NCBI RefSeq assembly: GCF_001039355.2
Contig: NW_019775681.1
Span: 2,861 to 66,860 of the forward strand
Direction: 5' to 3'
DNA: 64,000 bases
Source: Lingula anatina
Lineage: Eukaryota > Brachiopoda > Lingulata > Lingulida > Lingulidae
Shown: positions 22,023-33,760 of the stretch, one piece after another
Numbering within the stretch: the stretch's first letter is position 1
Layout: each line of letters starts with the position of its first letter
Made by a program: the position numbers and the translations under genes
Notes under the pieces: model-generated
Databases searched by the model: none
The model's input: only the letters and a program-made list of their open reading frames with translations
What the model was told of the DNA's origin: nothing

Positions 22023-22204
22023 ACATTCAGAACAGCAGACTAACAGATCCGCGGATCAAATATGATGACCTTTTAAAAAAGCTTGCTGCTTAATTCCCAA
22101 TTAGACACGGAATAGATTCCCCACAGGGATTACGCAACAAGCATTCAAGTAGGTGAGCCTTATTTGATCCGCAGATCTGTTGGTCTGCTGTCCTGAATGC
22201 GCTC
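22023..22204. mobile_element. 182-bp inverted-repeat element with about 42-bp arms
   Basis: The arms GCACATTCAGAACAGCAGAC / GTCTGCTGTCCTGAATGCGC and AGATCCGCGGATCAAATA / TATTTGATCCGCAGATCT face each other. A decayed relative is at 23675-23745 (GCATGCAGAAAAGATGATCC). Confidence 0.65.
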
Positions 22205-22622
22205 TTAGAAATATGCTGATAGCTGACTTGACTCATTGTAAAATTATTTCTATATTGTCTGATAAAATGCAATATTTTCCCCATTGTCCCAATCTGTACT
22301 TGTGACACTAAGGCATTCCCAGGCATTCATTTGTGTTAAAAACACTTTAACACAATAACAAAGATTTTAACACTGAGGGATTTAATAACAATCCATTAAT
22401 CTTTTCAACTTCAGACCAACTAAGCCAGAAATTAATTTATGTGAAAAGAACAGAAATGACTGTAACGTCAAGTTTGTTCACATTTATAATATGGACTTGC
22501 TAAAATAAGTGGCATTGTAAGTTTCTTGGGATTAAGTCACATAAACTAGGATAACTATATAATACGATGGTTGGATAAGAAAGAAGTATCACAGAGAAAA
22601 AACTATCCAGCTGTTGATCAAT

Positions 22623-25600
22623 TTAAGTAGTAAAAGTTGACATCACGGGTCGCACTTCACTGCTGGCAACCTCATTCCTCTCATTTTCTGCCTCGCTGGA
22701 GAAATATTCCCCACTCCCAGAATGCCTGCTACTCCCGTTCTGCGCACAGTCAGGTTCGGGAATATCCTCTGGGCGAGAATCTGGGTCAATGCCAAGTTCG
22801 ATCTCATCCGTGTACAGCAGTTTTTCTTTCATAACGCGTCCCTGGGAGTCCAGTCTCCGTGCCCGGGGGTTCTGGAGGTGGAGGGTCTCCGGCGTGAACT
22901 CTTGCCCACCCTTCTGAATCCTGCAGGGTGCAAAACAGCAGAGAGAGAGAAGGACCATGAGGAGTAAGCCATAATAATGCCATTACACAGACACACACAC
23001 ATGCACTAATACCTGCTGTACAGGGTTTGGATTGGTCTGTTAAACGGAAGAAAATTGCGACATTCGAACAATAAGGACTCTCTGAGAGAGCCGTGGGCTA
23101 TAGGGGTGGGGGTGACTGTTGTGGGCTAAAGGGGGGGGGGGGGGGGGGGGGGGGAAAGGGGCCTCATTTTAACAGACCTTAAAACATTGGCTCATCCTGG
23201 CATAAATAAGATTTTTTTCCCAAACAAATCAAGAGAAAGTGAGAAAAAAGTCAAGTTTCTATTCATTTGGCTCACATTTTTTCCTTTGAATTTTTGAGTT
23301 TCTGGATCTTCTAATATTTTTATGCCACAGTGAGTCCAGAATGGAGGAAAGAGAAAGACACCTCAAGGATCCAAGCACCCACCAAATCAAAATGTCTGCC
23401 AAAAAGAAGGAAACAGGAATTGCAAACATTACCCCCTCCCCCACCTTAAACTATGTTATGTTTGAAGTAAAGCAAGGGTGCTTTATAACCAAGAGGAGAA
23501 AAATGACAGCAAAATTCCCCAGCAATATTAATACCAAAAGCCAAATTCACATCCTTCAGCAGAGTCATAACAACTTGACTGTATATGGCTGCATCACAAT
23601 GCTTTCTTGTCTACTATCAGGATGTCTACTGTAACTACGATAATGATGGACCAAAAGTCTTGGGATGCTGATATTGGGCCGCATGCAGAAAAGATGATCC
23701 GCAGACCAACTGGTCTGGGTATCAAATATGGTTGACCCACTTCAAAGCAATGATACTAATTCCCTAATGGCCTCCCCAACTACTGCACACGACAGCCCTG
23801 CAGGTGCAGATTTAATCGATGTAAATTAGTAAACAAGTTAATGTAATTATAAAATGTCCGAATAAATCTTAATATAATCAACTCTGGATAATGGAAATTA
23901 AAAATAATAATTGAGGACTTAAGCTAACTTAAACTAATCATTAATTTTGTATAAAATTTCAAAGAACTATCCCTGAAGCTGGGAGGCATTTCTGCACACA
24001 AGCATACCTATGTGTGAGTATTAGCAGTCTTCCCTAGTCTTTTCTTATGCCATTTCAGCCCTATAACTGGTGATGTCCCTTCCCAGGACGCAATCTCCCC
24101 TTTAACCAATATCTCCTAAAGAAATGGGATTGAACAAAAGCTATACAATATGAAATGCACTATACATCAATTTTGATCTTTAAATAAACAGGAAAAAGGT
24201 ATTGAACCAAAGGTTTGCTTTTTTTTTTTTTTTTTTTTTTTATTATGGAGAAGTGATTGGAGGGGAGATTAAGCTTTGTTCATATGTTCATCTTGTCTTG
24301 GGGAGTTTTTAAGGTGAGGGGGGAAATGAGCATTGTCATCTGATTGCAACCTATGATATGTTTAATTTAAAAGAAATTCCTTGATGTATTGCACAACTGC
24401 CCAGGACACAATCCTCTCGTCTCACCTAACACACTCTTCTGTGAAAGAGCCACCTGGCACAATCAATACATATCACTTACCACAACAAGCACTACTAGCT
24501 TTTTGTTAATGACAACAAGATAGAAACAAACAGATTGTTTAATCTGTAGTGAGGTTTCAAGAGGGAGAGGGGCTTCAAACCCTGCATGATAAAGTTAAAG
24601 AATTTGTTTCACAAAAGTTTAAGCACAAAAGTTTAAGTTTTCTCTCACAAAACGGAAACATCAGTTTATGATTATCAAGAAATAAAAAGGTCTGGTGGTC
24701 ATTTTCATTGCCAATGGCAAGCAAAGTAAAGATTTATTACAAAAGAGGGCAAAGTGGGAGGAACAGAAGGATAACAGGATGGAGAGGTAAGACACAGCAG
24801 GAACTGTAACAGATAGAGGGGAGAGTTTGGAAAAAACTCTTAAAAACTGTCAACAAGATGGACATATTAATGTTTGCCCAAAAACAATGGCAAGAGTTTC
24901 CTTATGTTTGCTTCTCTCAGCTCAAGGTGGCCAATGAAGAACTGGAATTGTAATTATCAGGCAGTTTCCTGTCTCACAGTTAAACATCACTTCTATCATC
25001 CATTTCAGATAACTTCTGTATCCCAAGGAGAACCCCAACTTGATTAAAAAACAAAAAACTCCTTCACATATCACTCTACTTCACAGCCATTACAACAGTT
25101 GAGTGTAACTAAATAATGTGCTATACGAGGAAAGAGAGGGAAAATATGAAGAATTATATTAGTCAGGTAATAATTTAAACACAGAAAACTACTAGCCACA
25201 GGCATTCAATGCACCAGACATCAACTAGCAGGTAACTACAGTGCTGGTTAAGCAACAACATTTGGGTATGTAAAGAACAACAAGGTGCAGAAAGAGTTAG
25301 GCAACAAGGTGTGGACAAAGTTAGGCAACAAGGTGCTGTATAAACTAAGTAACAAGGTAGGAAAATGCCATGTAAATATAAAGAAAGGAAAAAGGTGCTT
25401 GGATTCTAGGTGGGCGCATGTTGGAGTTCAAAAATACGAACTCGACTTCTGAACCTAATTCAAAACAAATTAATTGATTTTTTCTAGCAATAATCATAAC
25501 ATACTTATAGAAAACTGCATCATTGAGGCACAAGATTTGAGCCAAATTATATGTACTGTATATAATCAATAAAAGAAAAGAAATGAGTTGTAGAAATGAT

Positions 25601-26513
25601 CAATATGATGTTTTAACCAAATTTGAAACTTCTTTTTAGAAACTTTGACAAAATATCAAGGCCTATTGAAAAACACCAGAAAACATAATAAGAAAAAATA
25701 TAATAGTAATTACTTTGTTTTGTAGAAAAAAAATGCATTTTTAGCTGAAACTGGGTATATTTCTGAGAAAAGTGCATTTGCCGGGGAATAAATTCAATAT
25801 ACATAATTTTAGAGATGTATGCTTTTGATTGGTAAAAATTTCAAAATCATTTTACAAGAAATGAGTAACATGGTTGGAAAAGCAAGAAATGGGTAAAACA
25901 GACAATAAATTTCTAAAAGGGTAATAATTTGAATCAGTTCAATTATACAAAGTTCAAACCAGTGCAAAAGAAACAGAGCTTGGATAAAAGTTAAATATAT
26001 TAGAATTATTTCAATACAACCTTGATTTTCCTTCTAACTCAAAATATTAATTTTTGACAATCCCAAAAGTTTATAGAGTAGAATAGACAATTTTGGTTTA
26101 CTATTCATCAAAAATACAATAATAAAACAATTTTTTTTCTTTGAGCATAAATAATAAATAGATAATTTTTATCAAATTAATTAAACAGTAAAATAAAGAA
26201 AAAAAAATTATAAAAATTACCTCTGGATAATGAAGAAGGTTATGACAAGGATGGCGGAGATAACATCGGTCAGCACCCAGATGATCAGATAGCTCTGTGG
26301 ACTCTGAAAGTACAAGTTCATTATGTAAAATACACTCATGTATTTACACTATCTCTAACAGAAACAGACATGCAGTGTGACCAAACTAAGATAAGAGTGA
26401 AAAAAGATTAAAGGAAGTCCATGACTGTATGTTTGAGGAATGTCTTTACACCACCTACTTACACCTCCCTTTCCATTCTACCACCCCAACACTTTTTCTC
26501 TCCCCCCTCTCTC

Positions 26514-26544
<31 letters not shown>

Positions 26545-29500
26545 GCCTCTCTCCCTCTCTCTCTCTCTCTCTCTTGCTCTCTCTCTCTCTCTCTCTCTCC
26601 CCTCATTCCCCCTCCCTCTCTTTCACCCCTGATATGCAATTGATATGCATCTGATATGCAATAGGGTTACACTGTCAAGTTAAATATTTTGATTTGTGAG
26701 ACAATAGTTAAGAATAAATAAATAAATAAATGTTATACTAATAACAGTCTTGCCACACTGACTCACCTAAATCGCTCTCTACCCCCCTCCCCCCCCCCCA
26801 ATACTTACAATATACCAGGAAGGCCTGTCCATCTGTGCGAACACGTGGCACATGTTGGTGGTCACAGACGCGGTTCCCATACACCAGAACAGTGAAAACA
26901 ACCACGGACTGTCCACCACATACACATTGCTGCTGATATTGTGACTGGCATATGTACTGAAATAAACAAAATAAATAAATAAATAATTATTACACTCATA
27001 ACAGTCTTGCCATACTGAATCACCTAACAAACAATTACACTCTCCTCAATGACATCCCTAACAAAATCTTATATTTCTGATTATTGTCTCACCAATCAAA
27101 ATATTTAAACTTGACAATGTTACCTAATTGCATGTCAGACAGTCAAAAACACCGTTACATGGTATAAATTTTCTTAGCATATTGTCTTCTCTAACACAAT
27201 ATACACATTCTAACCATATTGTCTCATCTAACACAATTCAATCTTTTTACCTGATTTCTTCCTGTGTAAGCACATATTGAGAGTTCACCCTGTGAATCCC
27301 CTCTTTTTGGAGATGCTCCACAGACGGGGACTTCCCCTTTATTGGATAGACTGTGGTGAAGTCAGCAGGGTACTGGGTATTATTGGTGGTGTTACTTAGC
27401 CACCATACCTAGAATGTAAGAAACATATCTAGAATATGGAAAACATTGGCATCATTTTTTTACAGGTGCTTTTAAATCTAATTATTTAATAACTTGAGTT
27501 AGAAATATAAATTATGCAAAATACACCAGCGCAATATTGAGTATGCAGTTTCAATTTATTATGGTATAATTGCAACCTTAGACTGAGCACTGGACTGTGT
27601 AATGACTTGATTCTATTTTCATTATGCTCTACATTCAAAGATATTCAGCACTCAGCAAAGGAGGTTCTAGCCCTATCTTCTCTCTTCACAAAATAAAACT
27701 GTCTCAAAATTTCCTTTTGGCGGCATCTTTAACTCAACATCAGCCGTGATATAAACAATGCCACATATGGGATTTTTTAGCATTATGCTGGGATGAGATT
27801 GCCATTTAATTAAAAAGTCAGAAAATATGGTGTGGCTCCGAAAAAGTCAGAAATCCACCAATAGTCGGAAAAATCTCATCCCTACTTATGCCACAACAAA
27901 CTCACCATACTTGGCTGTATTTTTGATTTCATTATAGCATCAACTGTGACATTAACAGAAGTATTATAGTATGGATGGTCTTCAGATTCCACCCGGAGAT
28001 CAAACATCACTGTTTTGTTCAGCAGCCTGGCTAATGTGCAGAGTTGTAGGAGAGTAGGAATGGTTTGGTTGGTGTACAGCTCCTTTGTGCTTTCACTGAG
28101 ACTTGAAACTGTGTGGAAGGGGTTTTGCTGAAAAATACAAAACAGGTGAAGAATTTTGATAAAATGTTGGTTCTATATGTATGATAAGTGAATAATTTAA
28201 TTTATCTGGTTGATCTTCATTTAATTTTCATATTTGCCATAATGCTATTGTCTTAGGATGAAATGATTTTGAAAAAAATAAAAAGATTATTCTCTTGTAT
28301 GAAATATAAAGGGAATAATTTGAAATCAAAAGATAACAAATCCTGCATGAATGCTGCCATGCAATTCTCTTTTATAATTTGCCTTTTTTTTAGACTTAAG
28401 ACCAAACAGTAAAAAGCCAACTGAAACGAAAGCTTATAAAATAACATTCAACCTCAAAAAATGTATTTATGATACCAACTGGGTCCTTACCTTCATAAAC
28501 CATGCCCCAGCATTCAATTGTTCCAACTCTGAGATTGTGAAGTTCTCTGCCAATTCGTCTTTTCTGTCCGGGAAAACTTCAGCGACATTTGTGGTTCTCC
28601 GTAAAGTTTTATCATGCATTAGGAATGGAACACCATCACGACTGAAATTTGCGACATTTATTTGGGAATTTTTTTTCTTATTGAAAGACAAATGACATTG
28701 CTCTTTAACTAACCTATCCCTGCCAAACCAAACACATTCACTTCTGTCACTCTAATGTGTGACATATTCCTGCTGCATATGAAACAGCATAATTATCCAA
28801 ATGAAGGCTGGCAATAAAAATTATTGTTATACACTGCACAGAAAGAAAGAAAATATAATTTCAATATTTAATTTTTCGGGAAATATGATACAAAACCCTT
28901 GATTATTATTTTTATTTTATGATATAAAAAGTTATAAGGTGTAATTTGGTTAGGTTATGTGACAATTATTTGACAAGTCATCTCGCTTCAAGTACATCTT
29001 TGAATATGTAAGCATTAACAGAGCATTTAAATGAGATATGAAAAATTCTCTCACAGCATTATAAATTAACTATATATTTACTTAAAAATTTAAAGTATAT
29101 ATACAACTTCTACTTAAAAATAGACAATACTTAAGACAATACCTACCTCACCCTGACATCAGACTCGAACCCCAAGACTCCAAAATCCGCAGATCTCCTA
29201 AATGCCCTCAGTGTATTCTCTGGAGAGATCTGAAAGGAAAATGGAACATGATAAATGCCCTCAGTTCAGTGTTTTCTCTGGGGAGATCTGAAAGGAAGAC
29301 CAAAAGTGATGAATGCTCTCATGGTATTTTCTGAGATTTGAAAGGAAAATGGAAAATACCTTCAGTATTTTCTCTGAGGAAATTAGAAAGGAAAACAGAA
29401 TGTGATAAACGCCCTCAGCATATTTTCCTCAGGGGTGGGGGTGGGGGAGGGGGTGATCAACCTGACATTCATAAGAGGGTCCTGGCTGCTATTCCACTTA

Positions 29501-31150
29501 AAGGTCAGTGAGTAACAGCATCTACTAACATCAGTCTGATGAAGGCCTTCATCCAGGTTGGACATAAGCTAACAGTATGAAAGTTGTTTTTCATATTGTG
29601 TTTTATCATTTTCATTTATAATCAAAAACCATCAACCAAACTCACTGCAGCAGCTCCCCTGTGTGCCATAACCATGGGTTTATCAGGCAGAGTGGAACTA
29701 TCTCCAATACAAGGTGACTGGATAAATACAGGGACTATGTACAGGCCCACCATAACAACTATATACACCAGCAGCCAAAATATCTTCAGTCCTGCAACAA
29801 GATACAACAGAATCATATGTTGTGAGCAAGTAGGTTTTGTATGTGCAAGTAAGTGTGTATAAGTCTTTTTACAGAAAAGGTAATGGAAATAAAACAGTTT
29901 TTGCATGTTTGTGTGTCTGCATGTTTAAATGTGCGCATGTGAACAGGGAATGCTTGTCTCAAAAATATATCAATTCTGCTCCTCTACTACTGACATGATA
30001 AATTTCACTATCACACTCAACACAACCAGTATTTTCACACCTAGCACAATCAACTCTGTCTCATCCAGCACAATCAGTATCATCACACCTAACACACTGC
30101 ATGAACTAACCCGTTTTGTTCCAATACATCCACTGCTCTGCCACTATCCAGGACATTCCTGTCATAAGTACTACAGCACCAATATGCAGCCACGGCCCTG
30201 TGATCTGAAATAAAGTTTAGGTACTAGATACAATACTGCATGCCAGATACGAGAGTGTCATTTTCAAGGTGTATTGTGTTCCAGTTCTTAAACTTGCGTC
30301 TTTCCATAATAAAAAGAAAAGCATTGTCTAAATATACTTCTAAGAATACAGCACAGTTAAAGGAAATATGCACCTAGGGAACTCCAAGATTCCTATTACC
30401 TATCACTGTGCCCTATCCTTCATTGTTCGAGGGGACTGTGTGAGCAATGTTAAAGTAATATCAACACAGTGTCCATCTGAAACATTTCACAGTCTGTCCA
30501 TAACAAAACAGTATCTGTTAATAAAAATGATATCACATACCTGGAAGGACAGGTCCAGTGTGAGGACTTCCATCATTCTTGTGAAATCTGCTTTCCCCAT
30601 CACACCTAACGCAATGGCCACAATCACACCTACCACAACTATGGTCACAACCAGGGCACGGTGGCAGTGGTGCATGTAGATCTGGTGCCCTATCACTATA
30701 TGACACATGGCCAAGAGCTGGAGGAGAAACAAATTGTGTTCATTGTCACATCTAACACAATGCTACATGACATAGGGCCAGGAGCTGGAGGAGAACAAAT
30801 TGTGTTTGTCACATCCAACACAATGCTGTATGACACATGGCCAGGAGCAGGAGGACAACATATTGTGTTCATTTTCACATCTAACACAATGCTATATGAC
30901 ATAAGGCCAGGAGCTGGAGGAGAAACAGACTGTGTTCACTGTCGCATCTAACACAATGCTGTATGACGTAAGGTCAGGGGCTGGAGGAGACACAAATTGT
31001 GTTTGTCACATCTAACACAATACTGTATGGCAAAGGGCCAGGAGCTGGAGGGCAACAAATTGTGTTCACTGTCACACCTAACACAATGCCACATGACCAA
31101 GGGCCAGAATCATACGACTTTAATCATGCTCGATGTTTAAAGAGTCCTAT

Positions 31151-31189
<39 letters not shown>

Positions 31190-32540
31190 AGCGTGTGCGT
31201 GTGTGCATGTAAGCATGTGGTATAGTACAAAATATTTATGGATATGTTTTATCACAAAACTTACCATGAGGAAAGCCAAGTAGCCAAATGAGAGGCTTGT
31301 TAAAATAATTATAATGAGGTACCACGGAATCCATACTTTTGTTTTGCTGTATAAAAACCTGAAACAATGTGGTAATGAGTCTATGAAATCTTGATACAAT
31401 CAATGAACTGCAACAATGACATTAAAAAGAAAGATCACAGCTGAAAGTTATTTATTAGAGAGTCTTTAAGAATTTCATAACAATTTCTCTACTCAAAATG
31501 TAAATTATCTTTTAAAAATGGTGAAACGATGTAAGCTAAAAGGAGTACAGATTAATACAAATATAATAATAACAATAAATTCTTTAATTGCTCACAATAA
31601 AATTCTACATGCTCCTTTTAAAATCATCAAAATTAAAACATAACTGATATTTAAATAAAGAAGATACAGGAATACAAATTACCAATCAAATGAGTTGCTA
31701 TCATTCTCTGTAATTAACCAGTAATAAAACCAAAATGTGATGAAGAGGAAAGACAGCAGAAGGACGGCAAACCATGCTATGTCAGCCTGGAAAAGAAACA
31801 AATTGTGTTCACTTGATAACAAAATACTGTCACAACTAACACAATTCACTGGCATAACTAACACAATTTACAACCCAATGTCACTTAATGTTGCATAACA
31901 AGTCAGAGTTCAGCTCTGTACATGCCCTGTAACGCATACAAATAACTACCAAATTCGTACACAAATCAAATAAAATTTTCATGCCAAAAGATAAACCAAA
32001 CTAATTACTAGGTCAGCTAAAAAAACTGTATGTTCTTCAATTTTCTGGTCATAAGATTGACCCAATAATCCCTCCTTACAGTTTGCAACGGAACAAAGGA
32101 AATCGTGAAAGAAAACCCCAGCAGTGCTAATTAAAGTTACACTATTTTAAACTATGCAAGGGGTTGCATTTGGTCAGGTTTAGTGGGAATAATTTGAACA
32201 TATCTAATCTCTTAATATACATCTTTAAACAGCTATACATGAGATACTTTTGTTTTTTTCTCATTGGCAGAATATTGTGTTTGACCTAGACTCAATAATC
32301 ACCAATGTAATTAACACTTAAAAACTAAGCTAATACTTGCATATATTTTTTCTTTTAAATATGCTACATGTTTAAACAGCAGCCTAAGAAAGTTTTAGTT
32401 CTATAACAGAATACCAATGTTACCTTTTTGCTGTATCTCCTGGATTGTTTGTATCTATGCCACTTACACCCAAACAACCCTGTCAAACATAAAGCAAAGT
32501 AATTCTGCTTATATTTCTGTATTGTTGTATGAGTGACCAT
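22623..32540 (-). CDS. GDPD5: Glycerophosphodiester phosphodiesterase domain protein, GDPD5/GDE2-like; complete 13-coding-exon gene
   Basis: This is a six-pass membrane ecto-enzyme; vertebrate GDE2 cleaves GPI anchors or glycerophosphodiesters at the cell surface. Coding exons: 32424-32540, 31683-31786, 31265-31358, 30541-30717, 30111-30204, 29646-29791, 29147-29229, 28491-28641, 27906-28127, 27251-27408, 26809-26956, 26221-26303, 22623-22920. All have AG/GT borders, and phases join without a break to 624 residues. The N-terminus has ALCLTGLFGCKWHRYKQS, as in the family. Membrane segments lie near residues 41-64, 85-108, 125-145, 168-187, 198-218 and 503-524. The catalytic domain holds HRG (239-241), PENT (247-250), ESD (266-268) and LMHD (279-282), the metal and acid-base residues of the HR...ExD...HD pattern. 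The cytoplasmic tail has MKEKLLYTDEIELG. All key residues are present, so the enzyme should be active. GDPD4 or GDPD2 is the alternative assignment; GDPD5 fits the N- and C-termini best. Confidence 0.93.
22921..26220 (-). other. Last intron of the GDPD5-like gene (3.3 kb)
   Basis: AT-rich intron with a poly-G run (23131-23154), a poly-T run (24219-24241) and a short tandem motif GGCAACAAGGTG (25225-25345). No exon was recognised on either strand. Confidence 0.6.
26505..26601. repeat. (CT)n microsatellite in a GDPD5 intron
   Basis: About 95 bases of imperfect CT repeat in the intron between coding exons 11 and 12. Confidence 0.95.
30700..31112. repeat. About 65-bp minisatellite, around 6 copies, built on the splice acceptor of GDPD5 exon 4
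   Basis: The unit reads (on +) ATGACA..GGGCCAGGAGCTGG then AGGA.AACAAATTGTGTT and CACATCTAACACAATGCT. The first copy overlaps the 5' end of coding exon 4 (30717), so each unit is a diverged copy of the exon start, the CAG acceptor and adjoining intron. Confidence 0.85.
31154..31215. repeat. (GT)n microsatellite
   Basis: GT repeat passing into GTGCGT variants, in the intron between GDPD5 coding exons 3 and 4. Confidence 0.95.
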
Positions 32541-32749
32541 GACGGAAGTTTCTCTTCATAAAACCCTCTTCCCAAGGGTTTGGAAGTCTTATATAATCTC
32601 CCTTTTGTTGAGTATTTTATGTTTTCTTCTTGTAGTCACACAAGTAAGGGTGATATCTTTTGTCAATAGCACAAGGATCATCTGTGTTACATTACAATTC
32701 CGGTGACTCAGAGCTAGTTTCGTTGTTTTGACATCATTTTCACTTAGAC
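32541..32749 (-). other. 5' UTR part of the GDPD5 start-codon exon
   Basis: A strong acceptor (pyrimidine-rich, TTCTTATTGCAG on the minus strand) ends at 32750. The exon would therefore begin at 32749 and carry about 209 bases of 5' UTR before the ATG at 32540. Confidence 0.5.
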
Positions 32750-33618
32750 CTGCAATAAGAAAAGTTTGACATTAACAACTGTATGAGTACTTAGAGAGTA
32801 CAAACTTCGCCCAGGCTTTTGAGAATTTCCCGAAGTTAAATTGGGTATGTGTACATATCATACAAAGCTAAAAGTAGTGGGGTTGTTTCAAACATATTTG
32901 TATTAACACCAGCCTTTCAATATTTCTCTCAACACCACAGGAGTAGGCCTGTGAATCTGTTAACCTGGTTGCATTCAGCATGAGCCCTGCTGGAGTTACT
33001 GCGCAATAGCAAGGTCAACAAAATTGCTTGCTTCATACACGCAACCATGTACATCATATTAATAGCCGAATAACACATTATCATAGTTGTTAACATTATT
33101 AATATTATAAATATAGATATCATCAACATCATTGTTGTTGTTGTTGTTGTTGTTACTGACCTCAGCTAAGAGTGGGAGGCGGGGGATTCTCTGGAATCTG
33201 TATTAGGTATTTGGATTATGACTCACAAATAATCCGCTTACAATAATGGTATTACTCAATTACCCTGAAATCTGTTACGTACAGCAAAACAATTGCCTTA
33301 AATCCCAATGTTGTTTTTTCAACTGATATTAAAATCTTCTGTAATGAAGAGCCTTTGAAAACAGAAGGCACAAAACTATTTACAAATGAAAAGATTGTCG
33401 GTTTCGGGTCAACGCTCTTCAGTCTTCTAGAGATTACGAAACGACGGCATCCGCTGACACGATTTCGAACAATTGTCTACCACCCTGAGCTTAAATAATT
33501 TAGTAATGTGATGAAAACGCATCTCTATGATGAGATGATATCAGCAATGTTATAACTTTATCCTAAAGACGCAATAAAAGTATCTTAAAGAAACTTTTAA
33601 ATCAAATAAACACCTCAC

Positions 33619-33760
33619 CTTTCTCCCGGAAGTGTACAAAACGCAAATGTAAAGCTAACCCAAGTAAAGAAATTTAGTTTCGCAGATAATGCCAACCGTC
33701 TGCTGTGTGCAGGTATGTCATTTTAGTTCTCAAAATGGCCGCCACCTATCTTTCTAAGAC
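33619..33760 (-). promoter_or_regulatory. Probable GDPD5 first non-coding exon and TATA-less promoter
   Basis: On the minus strand, CACTTCCGGGAGAAAG is followed by GTGAGG, a good donor at 33619/33618, giving a candidate first exon. An ETS-type core (CCGGAAGT on +) lies at about 33626, and AAAATGGCCGCCAC, close to the YY1 consensus, lies near 33734. Such motifs are common at broad housekeeping-type promoters. Inferred from motifs only. Confidence 0.35.

Noticed and set aside
26421-26654. Ser/Leu-rich open frames in three phases
   Set aside because: All three are the (CT)n microsatellite read in different frames.
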